This document shows positions 61,380 to 64,000 of a DNA stretch of 64,000 nt, one piece after another (position 1 is the stretch's first letter; each line of letters opens with the position of its first letter). The DNA is from Hyphococcus sp. GTDB lineage: Bacteria > Pseudomonadota > Alphaproteobacteria > Caulobacterales > Parvularculaceae. The notes under the pieces were generated by a model. The model searched no databases. It was given only the letters and a program-made list of their open reading frames with translations, and had not been told where the DNA came from. The stretch is from assembly GCA_028284345.1 (NCBI GenBank), contig JANQRY010000006.1, positions 1 through 64,000 of the forward strand. The letters run 5' to 3'. The position numbers and the translations under genes were made by a program.

Positions 61380-62711
61380 TCACCCCGCCGCGCGTTCGGC
61401 GCCGGGCGCCGGGACGGCGACGCCGTCTTCGGTGTATTGCTTCAGCTTGTTGCGCAGGGTGCGGATGGAAATACCGAGAATGTTCGCCGCATGGGTGCGA
61501 TTGCCAAGGCAGTGATCGAGGGTCTGCAGGATCAGGTCCTGTTCAACCTGCGCCACCGTGCGGCCGACCATGGTTTCTGCGTCCGCCGCATCCGAGGCGC
61601 GTTTCATCGGTTCGCCGTCCGGCAGGCGGATGGCTTCAGCTTCTATTTCGTCGCCTTGCGCCAGCAAGACGGCGCGATGAACGGCGTTCTCCAGCTCGCG
61701 CACATTGCCGGGCCAGGCCGAGGACGCAATGGCGCGCTGGGCTCCTTCCGACAGGGCGCGTTCGTCGACGCCGTTAAGGGCAGCGTATTTTTTCGCAAAG
61801 TGCTTGGCGAGGGCGACGATGTCCGACGGGCGCTGACGCAGCGGCGGAATATCGAGATTGACGACATTGAGACGGAAGAACAGGTCTTCGCGGAAGGTCT
61901 TGTTTTTGACTTCCTGTTTGAGATCGCGGTTCGACGTGGCGATGATTCGGATGTCGACCTTGACCGGTTTCGAACCGCCGACGCGATCGACGACCCGTTC
62001 CTGCAACACGCGCAACAGCTTCGCCTGCAGGCGGATGTCCATTTCGGAAATCTCATCGAGGAGAAGCGTGCCGCCATTGGCTTCCTCGAACTTGCCGATG
62101 CGCCGGGCGACGGCGCCGGTGAAGGCGCCTTTCTCATGACCAAACAGTTCGGACTCCAGAAGGTTTTCCGGAATGGCGGCGCAGTTGATCGAGATAAACG
62201 GTTTCGCCTCGCGCTTTGATTTCGAATGCACGTATTTCGCGATCACTTCCTTGCCGACGCCGGACTCCCCGGTTATGAGGATCGAGGCTTCGGAAGCCGC
62301 GATCTGATCGGCGAGGGCGATGACTTTCTTCATCGCCGGGTCGACGGCGATCATGTCAGATGTTTCTTCGACGACCGCTTCAAGGATCGCTGCAATCAAA
62401 TCGGCGTCCGGCGGCAGGGGCACATACTCCTTGGCGCCGGCGCGAATGGCGGCGACGGCGGCGTCGGCGTCGGTCTTGACGCCGCAGGCGACGACGGGCG
62501 CGGCGATGCGTTCGTCTTCGAGGGCGGTGATGAGCGCTTTGACGTCGAGGCGAACGTCGATCATCAGGAGATCGGCGCCGTCGCCTTTGCGCAAACTGGC
62601 GAGCCCCGACTCAATCGAGGGCGCGAACGCCACCTTGGCGCCGCGATCCATGGCCATCTTCGCCGCGCTCGACAGTTCGCTTGAATGTTCGCCGATAATC
62701 AGAAGCCGCAT
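61380..62711 (-). CDS. flbD: Sigma-54-dependent flagellar regulator FlbD
   Basis: A 443-residue activator. The N-terminal receiver-like domain (1-115) keeps an Asp in LLMIDVRLD but has Gly-Glu where the acidic pair should be (LLIIGEHSSEL) and no Lys in YVPLPPD. The AAA+ domain has Walker A GESGVGKEVIAKYV, the sigma-54 contact loop HEKGAFTGAVARR and GGTLLLDEISEMD. The Fis-type HTH is NRTHAANILGISIRTLRNKL. In Caulobacter FlbD drives late flagellar genes with help from FliX. Context behind fliN supports the name. Confidence 0.92.
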   Translation of the reverse strand: MRLLIIGEHSSELSSAAKMAMDRGAKVAFAPSIESGLASLRKGDGADLLMIDVRLDVKALITALEDERIAAPVVACGVKTDADAAVAAIRAGAKEYVPLPPDADLIAAILEAVVEETSDMIAVDPAMKKVIALADQIAASEASILITGESGVGKEVIAKYVHSKSKREAKPFISINCAAIPENLLESELFGHEKGAFTGAVARRIGKFEEANGGTLLLDEISEMDIRLQAKLLRVLQERVVDRVGGSKPVKVDIRIIATSNRDLKQEVKNKTFREDLFFRLNVVNLDIPPLRQRPSDIVALAKHFAKKYAALNGVDERALSEGAQRAIASSAWPGNVRELENAVHRAVLLAQGDEIEAEAIRLPDGEPMKRASDAADAETMVGRTVAQVEQDLILQTLDHCLGNRTHAANILGISIRTLRNKLKQYTEDGVAVPAPGAERAAG

Positions 62712-62724
62712 GGCGAGGTTCCTC

Positions 62725-63045
62725 CTAAATATCGTCGTCGCGCACGATTTCGGTCATGGTCACGCCGAGCACGCCGTCTTTCATGACAAGCTCGCCGCGC
62801 GCGATCAGCCGGTCGTTGACGTAAAGGTCGATCGGCTCGCCGACTTTGCGGTCAAGTTCGATGACGGCGCCGTCGCCAAGGGTTTTCAGTTTGGCGACGT
62901 CGATTTTTGTCTTGCCGAGGACCGCGGCGATCTTCACCGGCACGTCCTCGATGGCGGGCGCCGGGGGCGGCGTTTCGTGCGCGTCTTGCGCAGCCGGCGC
63001 CAGATCCGTTGACGGCGCCGTCTTCTTTTTGGCCAGGGCGCTCAT
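62725..63045 (-). CDS. fliN: Flagellar motor switch protein FliN
   Basis: A 106-residue C-ring protein. The SpoA/FliN domain fills the C-terminal two thirds: IEDVPVKIAAVLGKTKIDVA, KLKTLGDGAVIELDRKVGEP, then IDLYVNDRLIARGELVM and LGVTMTEIV. The N-terminus is a polar, Pro-rich tail. ATG 63045 overlaps the fliH stop by 4 bases, and flbD starts 13 bases after its stop. Confidence 0.94.
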   Translation of the reverse strand: MSALAKKKTAPSTDLAPAAQDAHETPPPAPAIEDVPVKIAAVLGKTKIDVAKLKTLGDGAVIELDRKVGEPIDLYVNDRLIARGELVMKDGVLGVTMTEIVRDDDI

Positions 63046-63674
63046 GATGTCGTTTCCTTCTTTGTGGAACGCCCGCGTCGGCTGACTTTCGTCGCCGCGA
63101 AGATGGCTTCGATCTGGGCGTTGATGTCGTCGTGATTGCGCGTCATGGCGCCGCCGCGCCATTCAAGGCGGATCTCGCCGGGCGACAAGGCGTTGTCCGT
63201 CGTTATTGAGATCTGGTCGCCAGCGCGTTCGGCGAGCGTCTTCTTGATATGGGCGATGCCGCGCTTCGGCGTTCTCCCGGGCAGAACAAGCGCAGCGCCT
63301 GCGTCGTCGTCGCTGGCGCGGAGAAATCTGTCCGCCATGGCGAGCGCCGCTTCGGTTTGTTGCGCCGCTGCGCTGCTGATGCAGAACTGTTTGACGATCG
63401 TTTCGGCGACGTCGGTGAGGGTTTCGATATGCTCGGCGACGCGGTCAATTTCTGCGGCGGTGGTTTGCGTCAGGCGGGCGGCGATGGCTTCAAGAAGCGC
63501 GGTTTGTTTCAGCGCCTCGCCAGCGCTTATGCTTTTGACGGCGTCCTTGCGGGCTTGCGCAACGGCGGCGTCGAGGTCGGCCTGCGAATAAACCGCCGAC
63601 GGTTCCGGCGCAGTCGCAACCGGCGCCGGCGCGTCGAAGGCGCCGAAGTCGAAAGGTCTTGCTGCGGCGGCCAT
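63042..63674 (-). CDS. fliH: FliH/FlbE-like flagellar assembly protein
   Basis: A 210-residue protein between fliG and fliN, the place of fliH (flbE in Caulobacter). It is mainly helical, with YSQADLDAAVAQARKDAVKS and ALAMADRFLRASDDDAGAAL, then a C-terminal part (ISITTDNALSPGEIRLEWRG) that resembles the FliH/YscL tail. FliH regulates the export ATPase FliI. Sequence similarity in this family is always low, so position carries much of the weight. Its ATG overlaps the fliG stop by one base. Confidence 0.82.
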   Translation of the reverse strand: MAAAARPFDFGAFDAPAPVATAPEPSAVYSQADLDAAVAQARKDAVKSISAGEALKQTALLEAIAARLTQTTAAEIDRVAEHIETLTDVAETIVKQFCISSAAAQQTEAALAMADRFLRASDDDAGAALVLPGRTPKRGIAHIKKTLAERAGDQISITTDNALSPGEIRLEWRGGAMTRNHDDINAQIEAIFAATKVSRRGRSTKKETTS

Positions 63675-64000
63675 CAGTAAATCACCTCGTCGCCATGGGT
63701 TTTGGAGAGGTAGATCTCGCCGTCTTCCGCAAGGCGTTTAGCGACATTGACGATGTTCTGCTGGGCCTGATCGACCTCGCGCACGCGCACGGGGCCCATG
63801 ATTTCAATGTCGTCTTTGAGGATCGTCGATGCGCGTTCGGACATGTTGGAGAAGAACACCGTCTTCATGGTCTCGTCCGCGCCTTTCAGCGCCGTCGCCA
63901 AGATGGATTTGTCGATATGGCGCAGGAGCGTCTGCACGTCGCCGCTGTCGAGACCGGCGAGGTCCTCGAAGACGAACATCAGCGCTTTCACGCGTTCCGC
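63674..64000 (-). CDS. fliG: Flagellar motor switch protein FliG, C-terminal fragment
   Basis: The last 108 codons of fliG; the gene continues past the window end. The C-terminal torque domain shows MFVFEDLAGLDSGDVQTLLR, ILATALKGADETMKTVFFSN, MSERASTILKDDIEIMGPVR and VREVDQAQQNIVNVAKRLAE, with the charged residues that face MotA. Together with fliH, fliN and flbD it forms the Caulobacter-type operon. Confidence 0.94.
   Translation of the reverse strand, partial: AERVKALMFVFEDLAGLDSGDVQTLLRHIDKSILATALKGADETMKTVFFSNMSERASTILKDDIEIMGPVRVREVDQAQQNIVNVAKRLAEDGEIYLSKTHGDEVIY

Overview
The window comes from a GC-rich alphaproteobacterium, most likely Caulobacterales or Parvularculales-like. Three things point there: the flagellar block fliG-fliH(flbE)-fliN-flbD, the conserved block dgt-SPOR-nagZ-scpA-scpB-tatABC-serS-surE-nlpD, and a CtrA-type box (TTAA-N7-TTAA) in front of nlpD. 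No rRNA, tRNA, CRISPR array, transposase or prophage was seen. It is ordinary chromosome with a few unusual genes and several families of intergenic palindromes.

Layout. 1-2255: sulfate activation (cysN end, a cysD carrying an extra N-terminal HTH-like domain) divergent from a TauE/SafE exporter. 2355-7102: a 2-methylcitrate cycle operon (prpD, NTF2-like, prpB, cupin, ABM-domain, prpC). 7254-10942: dps, an aspartate-type aminotransferase, a membrane PAS protein and a retropepsin-like protein. 11051-19227: prs, pgeF, midA, lgt, then ubiK, a YbjN gene, proC, an EnvZ/OmpR-type pair and pgsA. 19301-26403: DUF2330 plus an RnfD-like membrane protein, uvrC, DUF3592, folB, a pteridine-reductase-like SDR and a Ca/Na antiporter. 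26501-35496: valine degradation (mmsA, acyl-CoA dehydrogenase, 3-hydroxyisobutyryl-CoA hydrolase, mmsB) with several small or unassigned genes in between. 35575-44404: an Atm1-type ABC exporter, a large hybrid histidine kinase, DUF3137, DUF805, a RecD-like helicase and xth. 44547-47124: a ClpP-like membrane protein, a PadR regulator with a membrane protein, and erpA. 47232-57916: the dgt to nlpD block. 57998-64000: flagellar genes flhF, flhA, flbD, fliN, fliH and partial fliG, all on the minus strand.

How the genes fit together. Valine degradation through mmsA yields propionyl-CoA, which the prp operon at the other end of the window can oxidise to pyruvate and succinate. scpAB, tatABC, nagZ, the SPOR protein and the degenerate LytM protein NlpD form a chromosome and envelope block. 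The flagellar genes cover export (flhA, flhF, fliH), the C-ring (fliG, fliN) and the sigma-54 regulator flbD.

Most notable points: (1) serS carries an in-frame insert of about 77 codons at about 42 % GC in a gene that is otherwise about 63 % GC; (2) cysD is fused to an HTH-like domain, and two TGGG-N6-CCCA dyads flank its likely promoter; (3) a perfect 20-bp palindrome sits inside the promoter of the PadR operon; (4) a membrane-tethered CdiI-like immunity domain has no visible toxin partner; (5) nagZ has no ATG, GTG or TTG at the expected N-terminus; (6) three kinds of intergenic inverted repeats occur, one of them a perfect 28-bp inverted repeat.
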